From contig NZ_CAXHZL010000011.1 of NCBI RefSeq assembly GCF_964022235.1, forward strand, positions 1 to 64,000: a stretch of DNA of 64,000 nucleotides, written 5' to 3'. This document shows positions 24,040-31,386 of this stretch, in pieces. Under the pieces are notes generated by a model. It made no database searches. It was not told where the DNA came from and was given only the letters and a program-made list of their open reading frames with translations. The translations under genes were made by a program, and so were the position numbers. Position 1 is the stretch's first letter. Every line of letters begins with the position of its first letter. This stretch comes from Limimaricola sp964022235 (lineage in GTDB: Bacteria > Pseudomonadota > Alphaproteobacteria > Rhodobacterales > Rhodobacteraceae).

Positions 24040-25440
24040 TTACTTGTAGGTCACTTTGCGCACCGCCTCGACGACCTCGTCGGTCGTCAGCAGCGCGTGC
24101 TTCTCGAGGTTCGCCGCATAGGGCATCGGCACGTCCTTGCCCGTGCAGTTGATGACCGGCGCGTCGAGGTGATCGAAGGCCTGCTGCATGATCACCGAGG
24201 AGATGTAGTTGCCGACCGAACCCTGCGGCCAGCCTTCTTCCACGGTGACGCAACGGTTGGTCTTCTTCACGCTCTCGAGGATCGCGTCGGTGTCCATCGG
24301 ACGGATCGTCCGCAGGTCGATCACCTCGGCCTCGATGCCGTCCTCGGCGAGCTTTTCGGCCGCCGCGAGCGCATAGGTCATGCCGATGCCGAAGGACACG
24401 ATGGTGACGTCCGTGCCTTCGCGGGCGATCTTGGCCTTGCCGAGCGGGATCGTGAAGTCATCCATCACCGGCACCTCGAAGGAGCGGCCATAGAGGATCT
24501 CGTTCTCGAGGAAGATCACCGGGTTGGGATCGCGGATCGCGGATTTCATCAGGCCCTTCGCATCGGCGGCGGAGTAGGGCATGACGACCTTGAGACCGGG
24601 CACCTGCATGAACCATGCGGCGTAGTCCTGGGAGTGCTGCGCGCCGACGCGGGCGGCGGCACCGTTGGGGCCGCGGAACACCATCGGGGCACCCATCTGG
24701 CCGCCCGACATGTAGAGCGTCTTGGCCGCCGAGTTGATCAGGTGGTCCATCGCCTGCATGGCGAAGTTGAAGGTCATGAACTCCACGATCGGGCGCAGGC
24801 CGCCAAAGGCCGCGCCGACCGCTATGCCGGCGAAGCCGTGCTCGGTGATCGGTGTGTCGATGACGCGCTTGGGGCCGAACTCGTCCAGAAGACCTTGGGA
24901 GATCTTGTAGGCGCCTTGATACTCGCCAACCTCCTCGCCCATGAGAAAGACGTTGTCGGCGCGGCGCATTTCCTCGGCCATCGCGTCGCGCAGGGCTTCG
25001 CGGACCGTGGTGGTCTTGGTCTCGGTGCCTTCGGGCCAATCCGGCGTGCGCGGGGGCTTTGGCGCCGCGGCGGCGGGCGAAGAGGCGGCGGGCGTATCGG
25101 CGGGAACGATGTCCTTGGCCTCGGCCTTGTTCTCTTCCTTGGCTTCGACCTTGGCGTCAGAGCCGGAGCCCGCGTTGTCGGCGGCGGAGGCGTCTTCGCC
25201 TTCCTCCAGCAGCACGGCGATGGGGGTGTTCACCTTCACGCCCTCGGTGCCTTCGGCGATGAGAATCTTGCCGACGGTGCCTTCGTCGACGGCCTCGAAC
25301 TCCATCGTGGCCTTGTCGGTTTCGATCTCGGCCAGGATGTCGCCGGAGGAGACGGTGTCACCTTCCTTCACGAGCCACTTGGCGAGCGTGCCTTCCTCCA
25401 TGGTCGGGGAGAGGGCGGGCATCAGAATTTCGGTCGCCAT
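24040..25440 (-). CDS. pdhB: pyruvate dehydrogenase E1 beta with lipoyl domain
   Basis: Beta subunit of the decarboxylating E1 component. The 466 residues consist of an N-terminal lipoyl domain (1-78, Lys43) with an Ala/Glu/Lys-rich linker to about 140, then the transketolase-like E1 beta (VREALRDAMAEEMRRADNVF, GEYQGAYKISQGL, TPITEHGFAGIAVGAA, and the C-terminal domain ending VVEAVRKVTYK). The extra lipoyl domain on E1 beta is an alphaproteobacterial trait. That domain is almost identical to the one in pdhC, also at DNA level. It follows pdhA by 3 bp. Confidence 0.97.
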   Translation of the reverse strand: MATEILMPALSPTMEEGTLAKWLVKEGDTVSSGDILAEIETDKATMEFEAVDEGTVGKILIAEGTEGVKVNTPIAVLLEEGEDASAADNAGSGSDAKVEAKEENKAEAKDIVPADTPAASSPAAAAPKPPRTPDWPEGTETKTTTVREALRDAMAEEMRRADNVFLMGEEVGEYQGAYKISQGLLDEFGPKRVIDTPITEHGFAGIAVGAAFGGLRPIVEFMTFNFAMQAMDHLINSAAKTLYMSGGQMGAPMVFRGPNGAAARVGAQHSQDYAAWFMQVPGLKVVMPYSAADAKGLMKSAIRDPNPVIFLENEILYGRSFEVPVMDDFTIPLGKAKIAREGTDVTIVSFGIGMTYALAAAEKLAEDGIEAEVIDLRTIRPMDTDAILESVKKTNRCVTVEEGWPQGSVGNYISSVIMQQAFDHLDAPVINCTGKDVPMPYAANLEKHALLTTDEVVEAVRKVTYK

Positions 25441-25443
25441 GGA

Positions 25444-26490
25444 TCAGGCCTCCTGCGGGGCTTCTTCAGCGTAGATGTCGGTCCAAAGCTCCTCGAGCGC
25501 GGGCTCGGGGCTTTCCTTGGAGAACTCGGCGGACTCGTTGACGATCTCCTTGATCTCCTTGTCGATCGCCTTGAGGTCGTCCTCGGTCGCGTGCTGACCG
25601 GAGAGCAGCACCTGCCGGATCTGCTCGATCGGATCGCGCTCCTCGCGCATCTTCTGCACTTCCTCGCGCGAGCGGTACTTCGCGGGGTCGGACATCGAAT
25701 GGCCACGGTAGCGGTAGGTCTTGATCTCGAGGATGTAGGGGCCCTTGCCCTCGCGGCAGTGCGCCACGGCGCGCTCGCCGGCCTCTTTCACCGCCAGCAC
25801 GTCCATGCCGTCGACTTCCTCGCCCTTGATGCCGTAGGCGGCACCGCGCTCCCACAGCGACGGCGACTTGGTCGAGCGCTGCACGGAGGTGCCCATGGCG
25901 TATTGGTTGTTCTCGATCACGAAGACGACCGGAAGCTCCCACAGCTGCGCCATGTTGTAGGTCTCGTAGACCTGGCCCTGGTTGGCCGCACCGTCGCCGA
26001 AATAGGTGAAGGTCACGCGCTTGTTGTCGAGATACTTGTCGGCGAAGGCGAGGCCCGCGCCGATCGGCACCTGGGCGCCGACGATGCCGTGGCCGCCGTA
26101 GAAGTGCTTTTCCTTCGAGAACATGTGCATGCTCCCGCCTTTGCCCTTAGAATACCCGCCTTCGCGGCCTGTGAGCTCGGCCATGACGCCCTTGGGGTCC
26201 ATGCCGCAGGCCAGCATGTGGCCGTGGTCGCGATAGGAGGTGACGCGCTTGTCGCCCTCTTCCGCCGCGGCTTCGAGCCCCACCACGACGGCCTCCTGGC
26301 CGATGTAGAGGTGGCAAAAGCCGCCGATCAGACCCATGCCGTAGAGCTGGCCGGCCTTCTCCTCGAAACGCCGGATCAGCAGCATTTCTCGGTAGTAGTG
26401 CTTCAGCTCATCTGCGGGGATGTTGGAGCCCTTTGGGGCAGGATTGGAACCCTTGGCGGGGCCTGTGTCGGAGGTCTTCCGGGTCGCCAT
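25444..26490 (-). CDS. pdhA: pyruvate dehydrogenase E1 alpha
   Basis: Thiamine-diphosphate-binding subunit that decarboxylates pyruvate. 348 residues. The ThDP motif runs from GDG (165-167) to NN (194-195); YRDHGHMLACGMDP and YRGHSMSDPAKYR (phosphorylation-loop region) are conserved. The first ~25 residues are a Lys/Pro/Ser-rich tail. The ATG at 26490 follows GAAGGGAGACGCC. An inverted repeat lies 25 bp upstream. First gene of pdhABC, with the ftsB-like gene 164 bp upstream. Confidence 0.97.
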   Translation of the reverse strand: MATRKTSDTGPAKGSNPAPKGSNIPADELKHYYREMLLIRRFEEKAGQLYGMGLIGGFCHLYIGQEAVVVGLEAAAEEGDKRVTSYRDHGHMLACGMDPKGVMAELTGREGGYSKGKGGSMHMFSKEKHFYGGHGIVGAQVPIGAGLAFADKYLDNKRVTFTYFGDGAANQGQVYETYNMAQLWELPVVFVIENNQYAMGTSVQRSTKSPSLWERGAAYGIKGEEVDGMDVLAVKEAGERAVAHCREGKGPYILEIKTYRYRGHSMSDPAKYRSREEVQKMREERDPIEQIRQVLLSGQHATEDDLKAIDKEIKEIVNESAEFSKESPEPALEELWTDIYAEEAPQEA

Positions 26491-26514
26491 GGCGTCTCCC
26501 TTCGCGCTGTGACG

Positions 26515-26536
26515 GATAGTTTAGCCTTGAACTATC
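26515..26536 (-). promoter_or_regulatory. inverted repeat upstream of pdhA
   Basis: GATAGTT (26515-26521) and AACTATC (26530-26536), an exact 7-bp inverted repeat with an 8-bp spacer, is centred about 35 bp before the pdhA start. It stands out as AT-rich. It could be an operator or a leader hairpin; no regulator gene is near. Confidence 0.35.
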
Positions 26537-26654
26537 ACTTACAGAACTTGCGCGGGATGCAACAGGGCAATCTGCCGATGGGCGAAATGACGAGCGCCGC
26601 GCACGATAAATCGGCACGGCGCAGCAAAATAAGGCGGGTGAAGCTGCCCTTGGG

Positions 26655-26948
26655 TCAGCGAATGACGATTTCGTCCGCGCGGATCATGCCCAGCACTTCA
26701 CGCGCGCGGGCATCGAGCAGGTCAAGATCGAGGAAATCGTCCGAGAGGCGGCGGGTGAGATTCTCCATCCGCGCCACTTCGCCGCGCAAGCTGGCGAGTT
26801 CCTTCTCCAGGCCCCGCGCCTCCGCTTCGACCTCTGCGCGGCGGAACACGCCGTAGTCGCCCTGAACGGCGGCAAAGGTGAAGTAGAGTCCGATCAGCAT
26901 CATGCCGACCAGATAAAGGGCGGGGCCCAAAGAAGGGGTGCGTTTCAT
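26655..26948 (-). CDS. septum formation initiator FtsB/DivIC-like
   Basis: Small bitopic division protein of 97 residues: a short cytoplasmic N-terminus, one transmembrane helix (about 9-27, LYLVGMMLIGLYFTFAAVQG), then a coiled coil (EVEAEARGLEKELASLRGEV) and a conserved C-terminal stretch LDLLDARAREVLGMIRADEIVI. It fits the FtsB/DivIC family, which joins FtsL and FtsQ at the septum. The gene immediately before pdhA is typical for alphaproteobacteria. The start MKRTPSLG at 26948 was chosen over an upstream in-frame ATG because it gives the family N-terminus. Confidence 0.85.
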   Translation of the reverse strand: MKRTPSLGPALYLVGMMLIGLYFTFAAVQGDYGVFRRAEVEAEARGLEKELASLRGEVARMENLTRRLSDDFLDLDLLDARAREVLGMIRADEIVIR

Positions 26949-27010
26949 TTCTGCCGTGCCTCGTATGCCGCCTCTTGAACCGGGCGGCTGTGAGCAGGAT
27001 GACATGAATG

Positions 27011-27041
27011 AGGCGGTAAAAACACCGTGTTTTCACCGCCT
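27011..27041. terminator. hairpin between aldolase and ftsB-like genes
   Basis: AGGCGGTAAAAACA and TGTTTTCACCGCCT form a 14-bp stem with one mismatch and a 3-nt loop. Both neighbours are on the minus strand, so it could end the aldolase mRNA or lie in the ftsB-like leader. Confidence 0.5.
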
Positions 27042-27073
27042 CCGCGCCTTATTGCCGATAGGCGTGGCCGGAA

Positions 27074-27101
27074 TGCCGCTTTGGATAGGTCCAAAGCGGC
27101 A
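27074..27101 (-). terminator. hairpin after aldolase gene
   Basis: TGCCGCTTTGG and CCAAAGCGGCA form a perfect 11-bp stem with a 6-nt loop, 9 bp beyond the aldolase stop. There is no clear T-run; it may work with the hairpin at 27011-27041. Confidence 0.55.
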
Positions 27102-27110
27102 GGTCCGCGG

Positions 27111-28040
27111 TCAGGCCTTGCCGAGATAGATGTCTTGCAGCTTGCCAAGCATCTCCAGCGCCTCTTCGCGCGGACGCTGGAAGGAGTTGCGGCCGATGAT
27201 CGAGCCGTTGCCGCCGCCATCACGGATCGCGCGGGCGTCGTCATAGACCGAATCCGCGCCCTTCTTGGCCCCGCCCGAGAACACTATGATCCGGCGGCCG
27301 GCGAAGGCCGACTGCACGCAATGCTTCACCCGCGCGGCCTGGGTCGAGACGTCGATGCCCTCGGCCTCGTAGACCTTCTTGGCCTCGGGCAGCGAGAGAT
27401 GATCGGTCGAAAGCTTGATCTTGATGACATGCGCGCCGATCAGCGCCGCGATCTGCGCGGCATAGGCCGCGATGTCGATCGCGGTTTCGCCGTCCTTGTC
27501 GAGCGCCTCGCCGCGCGGGTAGGACCAGATCACGGTGGCCACGCCCTTGGCGGCGGCCTCTTTGCGCATCTCGACGATCTCTTCGAACATGTCGAGCGCG
27601 CAGTCGGAGGCGGGATAGATCGTGAAGCCAATGGCCGAGCAGCCCAGACGCAGCGCGTCGTCGACGCTCGCGGTCACGGCCTGGTTTTTGCCTGCGGTTT
27701 CGGACATCAGCGAGTTGGCGCTGTTGCATTTCAGGATGGTCGGGATCTGGCCGGCGAAGGTGTCGGCGCCGGCCTCGATCATGCCGAGAGGGGCGGCATA
27801 GGCGTTGAGGCCTGCGTCGATCGCCAGCTGGTAGTGGTAATGCGGGTCGTAGCCGCCGGGGTTCGGGGCAAAGCTGCGGGCGGGGCCGTGCTCGAAGCCC
27901 TGATCGACGGGCAGGATGATCATCTTGCCGGTGCCGCCCAGACGGCCCGCCATCAGCATCCGGGCGAGGTTGGCCTTCACGCCGGGGGTCTCGCCCTCGT
28001 AGTTGCGAAGGATGTCGCGGACGGTGTCGGTGGTCTGCAT
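27111..28040 (-). CDS. fbaB: class I fructose-bisphosphate aldolase (DhnA type)
   Basis: Schiff-base aldolase interconverting fructose-1,6-bisphosphate with two triose phosphates. 309 residues of the archaeal/FbaB lineage: MIILPVDQGFEHGP near the N-terminus, FTIYPASD, VIWSYPRG, the Schiff-base Lys region HVIKIKLS, and the phosphate-binding GGAKKG and GGGNGSIIGRN. The ATG at 28040 follows GAAAGG; upstream in-frame ATGs are less likely. Since the window also holds edd and eda, glucose probably goes through the Entner-Doudoroff route and this enzyme would serve gluconeogenesis. Two LacI-type half-palindromes lie 64-97 bp upstream. Confidence 0.93.
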   Translation of the reverse strand: MQTTDTVRDILRNYEGETPGVKANLARMLMAGRLGGTGKMIILPVDQGFEHGPARSFAPNPGGYDPHYHYQLAIDAGLNAYAAPLGMIEAGADTFAGQIPTILKCNSANSLMSETAGKNQAVTASVDDALRLGCSAIGFTIYPASDCALDMFEEIVEMRKEAAAKGVATVIWSYPRGEALDKDGETAIDIAAYAAQIAALIGAHVIKIKLSTDHLSLPEAKKVYEAEGIDVSTQAARVKHCVQSAFAGRRIIVFSGGAKKGADSVYDDARAIRDGGGNGSIIGRNSFQRPREEALEMLGKLQDIYLGKA

Positions 28041-28081
28041 GGGAAGCCTTTCGGTTTGCATCTGCGGCAAACGTTAGGCCT

Positions 28082-28121
28082 CCGCCCGGTGGCTCACAAT
28101 CCTGTTAGCGCCACCGGGCGG
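28082..28121 (-). terminator. GC-rich hairpin upstream of aldolase
   Basis: CCGCCCGGTGGC (28082-28093) and GCCACCGGGCGG (28110-28121) form a perfect 12-bp stem. It may end the pgk-SDR transcript. It overlaps the first of the two GTTAGCGC sites, so a regulatory role is also possible. Confidence 0.4.
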
Positions 28122-28137
28122 CACTGTTAGCGCCACC
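28104..28137 (-). promoter_or_regulatory. two tandem LacI-type operator-like sites at aldolase gene
   Basis: GTTAGCGCCACC occurs twice (28104-28115 and 28126-28137), exactly 22 bp apart, within the direct repeat CTGTTAGCGCCACC. Each matches 10 of 12 positions of the perfect palindrome GTTAGCGCTAAC found upstream of edd. Two full helical turns of spacing put both sites on one DNA face. A shared LacI-family regulator of central carbon genes is likely. Confidence 0.6.
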
Positions 28138-28167
28138 AACCCCCCGTGATCACTCGGGGTTTTGAAA

Positions 28168-28977
28168 TCAGGCGCGCCCGTAGGCGCGACCTGCGATCCG
28201 CGCGGTCAGACCGCGCGGCAGCACCCGGCCCGCGAAGGCCGCAATCCGGGTCATGCCGCCGGGCACCACGGTCTGGCGCCCCGCCAGCATCGCCTCCCAA
28301 CCCGCCTGCGCCACGTCGCGGGCGCGGGCCGGGCGCATCGGGCCGGAGGGGCCTTCGGCGGCCATGCCAGCGGCTTCGAAGAACCGGGTATCGACCGGGC
28401 CGGGGCAGAGGGCGGTGATGGTGACATCGCTGTCCTCGGCGCGAAGCTCGCTCGACACCGCGTCCGACAGCGACAGCAGATAGGCCTTTGTCGCGTGGTA
28501 GACCGCCATGCCGGGGCCGGGGATGAAGGCCGCGACCGAGGCCACGTTCATGATGTGGCCCGCGCCTTCGCGGCGCATGTGCGCCACGGCGGATTGCATC
28601 AGGATCGTCGCCGCCGAGACGTTGACCGCGACGAGGTTCTCGACCTCCTCGGTGCCGCCGTCGCCAAAGCGCCGCTGCAGCCCGAGGCCCGCGTTGTTGA
28701 CGAGGATCTCGATGCGACGGCCCTCGGAGGCCTCGCGCCACAGCCGCTCGGCGCCGCCGGGGCGGGCGAGATCGGCGGGGATCACCACGACCTCGACGCG
28801 CGCGCCAAGCTCGGCGGCCAGCGCGTCGAGCTTGTCCTCGGAGCGGGCCGAGAGGATCAGCCGGCGACCGCCGCGGGCGGCGATGCGGGCGAACTCTTCG
28901 CCAAGGCCGGAGGAGGCCCCGGTAATGAGCGTCCAGCCACGGCTTTGCGGGACCAGATCGTTGCGTGCGGTATCCAT
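28168..28977 (-). CDS. SDR family oxidoreductase
   Basis: Short-chain dehydrogenase of unknown substrate, 269 residues. Cofactor motif TGASSGLG, then SARSEDKLDAL (an Arg after the second strand suggests NADP), NNAGLG, catalytic YHATK, and PGPVDTRFF. It belongs to the group with a C-terminal hydrophobic/Arg extension (GGMTRIAAFAGRVLPRG). The ATG at 28977 has GGAGCAGGA upstream; an alternative ATG at 28995 overlaps the pgk stop (ATGA). It is thus coupled to pgk, though no metabolic link is evident. Confidence 0.85.
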   Translation of the reverse strand: MDTARNDLVPQSRGWTLITGASSGLGEEFARIAARGGRRLILSARSEDKLDALAAELGARVEVVVIPADLARPGGAERLWREASEGRRIEILVNNAGLGLQRRFGDGGTEEVENLVAVNVSAATILMQSAVAHMRREGAGHIMNVASVAAFIPGPGMAVYHATKAYLLSLSDAVSSELRAEDSDVTITALCPGPVDTRFFEAAGMAAEGPSGPMRPARARDVAQAGWEAMLAGRQTVVPGGMTRIAAFAGRVLPRGLTARIAGRAYGRA

Positions 28978-28991
28978 GTGTCCTGCTCCGC

Positions 28992-30182
28992 TCATGCGCC
29001 CAGCGCCTTCACGCCCGGAAGCACCTTGCCTTCCATCCACTCGAGGAAGGCACCGCCCGCCGTCGAGACATAAGTGAAATCGCCCGAGACCCCGGCGGCG
29101 TTGAGCGCGGCCACGGTGTCGCCACCGCCTGCCACCGAGACGAGTTTGCCGGCCTTGGTCAGCTCGGCGGCCTTTTGCGCCGCGGCCACCGTGCCCTTGT
29201 CGAAGGGCTCGATCTCGAAGGCCCCCAGAGGACCGTTCCAGACCAGCGTCTTGGCCTTCTCAAGTGCCATCTCGACATGGGCGACGCTGTCGGGGCCGGC
29301 GTCGAGGATCATCGCGTCTGCGGGCGTGTTCTCGGCCATGACGACCTCGCTTTCGGCACCTGCCTTGAACTCGCGCGCCACCACGACGTCGCGGGGCAGC
29401 AGGATCGTGCAGCCCTTGTCGGCGGCCTTCTGGGCGATTTCGCGGGCGGTGTCGGCGAGATCGTGCTCGCACAGCGACTTGCCGACATCGAGGCCCTGGG
29501 CGGCGAGGAAGGTGTTGGCCATGCCGCCGCCGATCACCAGCGTGTCGACCTTCTCGACGAGGTTCGACAGCAGGTCGAGCTTGGTCGAGACCTTGGCGCC
29601 GCCGACGACGGCGACGACGGGACGCTCGGGGTTGCCCAAGGCCTTTTCCAGCGCCGAGAGCTCTTCGGCCATCAGGCGACCGGCGCAGGCGGGCAGCAGG
29701 CGCGCCAGCGCCTCGGTCGAGGCATGGGCGCGGTGCGCCGCCGAGAAGGCGTCGTTCACATAGACGTCACCCAGATGCGCGAGGGACTGGGCGAAATCGC
29801 CGTCGTTCTTTTCCTCGCCCGCGTGGAAACGGGTGTTTTCGAGAAGCAGCACCTCACCATCGCTCAGCGCGTCGACCGCCGATTGTGCCGCATCGCCCAC
29901 GCAATCCTCGGCGAAGGCGACCTTGCGGCCGAGCTTATCTTCGAGAGCGGGCAGGATCTGCTTGAGCGACATTTCCGGCACGACCTTGCCCTTGGGGCGG
30001 TCGAAATGCGCCAGCAGGATCACCCGCCCGCCCTTGTTTGCAATGTCATTGACGGTGGGCACGATGCGCTCGATGCGGGTCGCGTCGGTGACGCGGCCCG
30101 CTTCGATCGGCACGTTCACGTCCACCCGCACCAGGACCCGCTTGCCCGCGAGGTCCATCTCGTCGATCGTCTTCCAGCCCAT
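28992..30182 (-). CDS. pgk: phosphoglycerate kinase
   Basis: Interconverts 1,3-bisphosphoglycerate plus ADP with 3-phosphoglycerate plus ATP. 396 residues. Substrate motif VLVRVDVNVP (17-26), ILLAHFDRPKG, FVNDAF-type segment VYVNDAFSAAHRAHAS, VVGGAKVSTK, LVWNGPLGAFE, and the ATP-binding VAGGGDTVAAL. The ATG at 30182 follows GGAAAGGACGG and gives the usual MGWKTIDEM. A longer in-frame extension upstream is not conserved. First gene of the pgk-SDR unit and divergent from the cyclophilins. Confidence 0.97.
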   Translation of the reverse strand: MGWKTIDEMDLAGKRVLVRVDVNVPIEAGRVTDATRIERIVPTVNDIANKGGRVILLAHFDRPKGKVVPEMSLKQILPALEDKLGRKVAFAEDCVGDAAQSAVDALSDGEVLLLENTRFHAGEEKNDGDFAQSLAHLGDVYVNDAFSAAHRAHASTEALARLLPACAGRLMAEELSALEKALGNPERPVVAVVGGAKVSTKLDLLSNLVEKVDTLVIGGGMANTFLAAQGLDVGKSLCEHDLADTAREIAQKAADKGCTILLPRDVVVAREFKAGAESEVVMAENTPADAMILDAGPDSVAHVEMALEKAKTLVWNGPLGAFEIEPFDKGTVAAAQKAAELTKAGKLVSVAGGGDTVAALNAAGVSGDFTYVSTAGGAFLEWMEGKVLPGVKALGA

Positions 30183-30301
30183 GAGCCGTCCTTTCCAATT
30201 CGAGTTGGCAGATAGGTAGCGCCCGGGGGCGCGGCGCTCAAGCCATTGGCTTACGCGCACGCTGGCCTTATGTCGGGGACAAAGCAGAAGGAGGATCGGC
30301 A

Positions 30302-30808
30302 ATGGCCGAGATCAAGGACCCCGAGAACACCATCATCATCGAGCTGAAGGACGGCTCCGTGACGATCGAGCTTCTGGCCGACGTCGCGCCGAAGCACGCC
30401 GAGCGCATGAAAGAGCTGGCCCGCGCCGGTGCCTATGACAACGTGGCCTTCCACCGCGTGATCGATGGCTTCATGGCGCAGACCGGCGACGTCGAGCACG
30501 CCAACATGGAAAAGGACTACAACCCGCGCCGCGCCGGCACGGGCGGCTCCGACAAGCCCGACCTCCCGGCCGAGTTCTCCAAGCTGCCGCATGACCGTGG
30601 CACGCTGGGGGCTGCGCGTTCGGCCAACCCGAACTCGGCCAACAGCCAGTTCTTCATCAACTTCAGCGACAACCATTTCCTCAACGGCCAATACACCGTC
30701 TATGGCCGCGTCATCGAGGGCATGGAGCATGTCGACGCCATCGCCAAGGGCGAGCCGCCGGCAAATCCCGACCGGATGATCTCGGTCAAGGTGGCCGCCG
30801 ATGCGTAA
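30302..30808 (+). CDS. ppiB: cytoplasmic cyclophilin-type peptidyl-prolyl isomerase
   Basis: Catalyses cis-trans isomerisation at proline during folding. 168 residues, no signal peptide. Active-site motifs are FHRVIDGFMAQTGD (Phe-His-Arg, Gln) and NSANSQFFINF, followed by FLNGQYTVYGRV. The ATG at 30302 follows GAAGGAGG. It overlaps the second, exported cyclophilin by 8 bp; the two are clearly tandem duplicates. Confidence 0.94.
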   Translation: MAEIKDPENTIIIELKDGSVTIELLADVAPKHAERMKELARAGAYDNVAFHRVIDGFMAQTGDVEHANMEKDYNPRRAGTGGSDKPDLPAEFSKLPHDRGTLGAARSANPNSANSQFFINFSDNHFLNGQYTVYGRVIEGMEHVDAIAKGEPPANPDRMISVKVAADA

Positions 30809-31346
30809 GCTCGCAGTTCTGCTGGCGCTGGCCGCGTCGCCCGCCGCCGCCACCGGCCTCGAGATCGACGTCGCGGGTCAGGCCAACGGCACGATCAAGA
30901 TCGACCTTCTCGAAGAGGTCGCACCGAAGCATGTCGAGCAGATCACCGCGCTGGCGCGCGAGGGGGCCTATGACGGGGTGATGTTCCACCGCGTGATCGA
31001 CGGCTTCATGGCGCAGACCGGCGACGTGGAGTTCGGCCGCGAGGGCGGCGACGTCTCCATGGCCGGCATGGGGGGATCGGAGCGCGACGATCTGGATGCG
31101 GAGTTCTCCGACATCCCGTTCGAGCGTGGCACCATCGGCATGGCGCGCAGCCAGGATCCGAACTCGGCCAACAGCCAGTTCTTCATCATGTTCGCGCCCG
31201 GCGACTTTCTCAACGGCCAGTACACGGTCGTGGGCAAGGTCACCGAAGGTCTCGACGTGCTCGACGCGATCAAGCGTGGCGAGGGTCCGAACGGCGCCGT
31301 GATCGGCGCGCCGGACCTGATGCGCGAAGTGCGCGTCACCGAGTGA
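30801..31346 (+). CDS. periplasmic cyclophilin-type peptidyl-prolyl isomerase
   Basis: Exported paralogue of the preceding gene, 181 residues. A signal peptide (1-17, MRKLAVLLALAASPAAAT) leads to the periplasm. The same motifs follow: FHRVIDGFMAQTGD and NSANSQFFIMF, FLNGQYTVVGKV. The ATG at 30801 overlaps the upstream stop by 8 bp, so translation is coupled. Identical DNA stretches in the motif-coding parts show descent by local duplication with later retargeting. Confidence 0.93.
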   Translation: MRKLAVLLALAASPAAATGLEIDVAGQANGTIKIDLLEEVAPKHVEQITALAREGAYDGVMFHRVIDGFMAQTGDVEFGREGGDVSMAGMGGSERDDLDAEFSDIPFERGTIGMARSQDPNSANSQFFIMFAPGDFLNGQYTVVGKVTEGLDVLDAIKRGEGPNGAVIGAPDLMREVRVTE

Positions 31347-31353
31347 ACCATCC

Positions 31354-31384
31354 GGTGCCGCGGCCCCTTGCGGGCCGCGGCGCC
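31354..31384. terminator. hairpin between convergent genes
   Basis: A 13-bp stem (core GCCGCGGCCC / GGGCCGCGGC, loop CTTGC) sits between the stop of the exported cyclophilin and the end of the convergent sensor kinase. There is no T-run; probably a bidirectional end signal. Confidence 0.5.
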
Positions 31385-31386
31385 TC

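Noticed and set aside
22627..26856. Very long open frame on the + strand across the pdh operon
   Set aside because: It is antisense to three well-identified genes; high GC makes stop codons rare in the complementary frames. No family motif is present in its translation.
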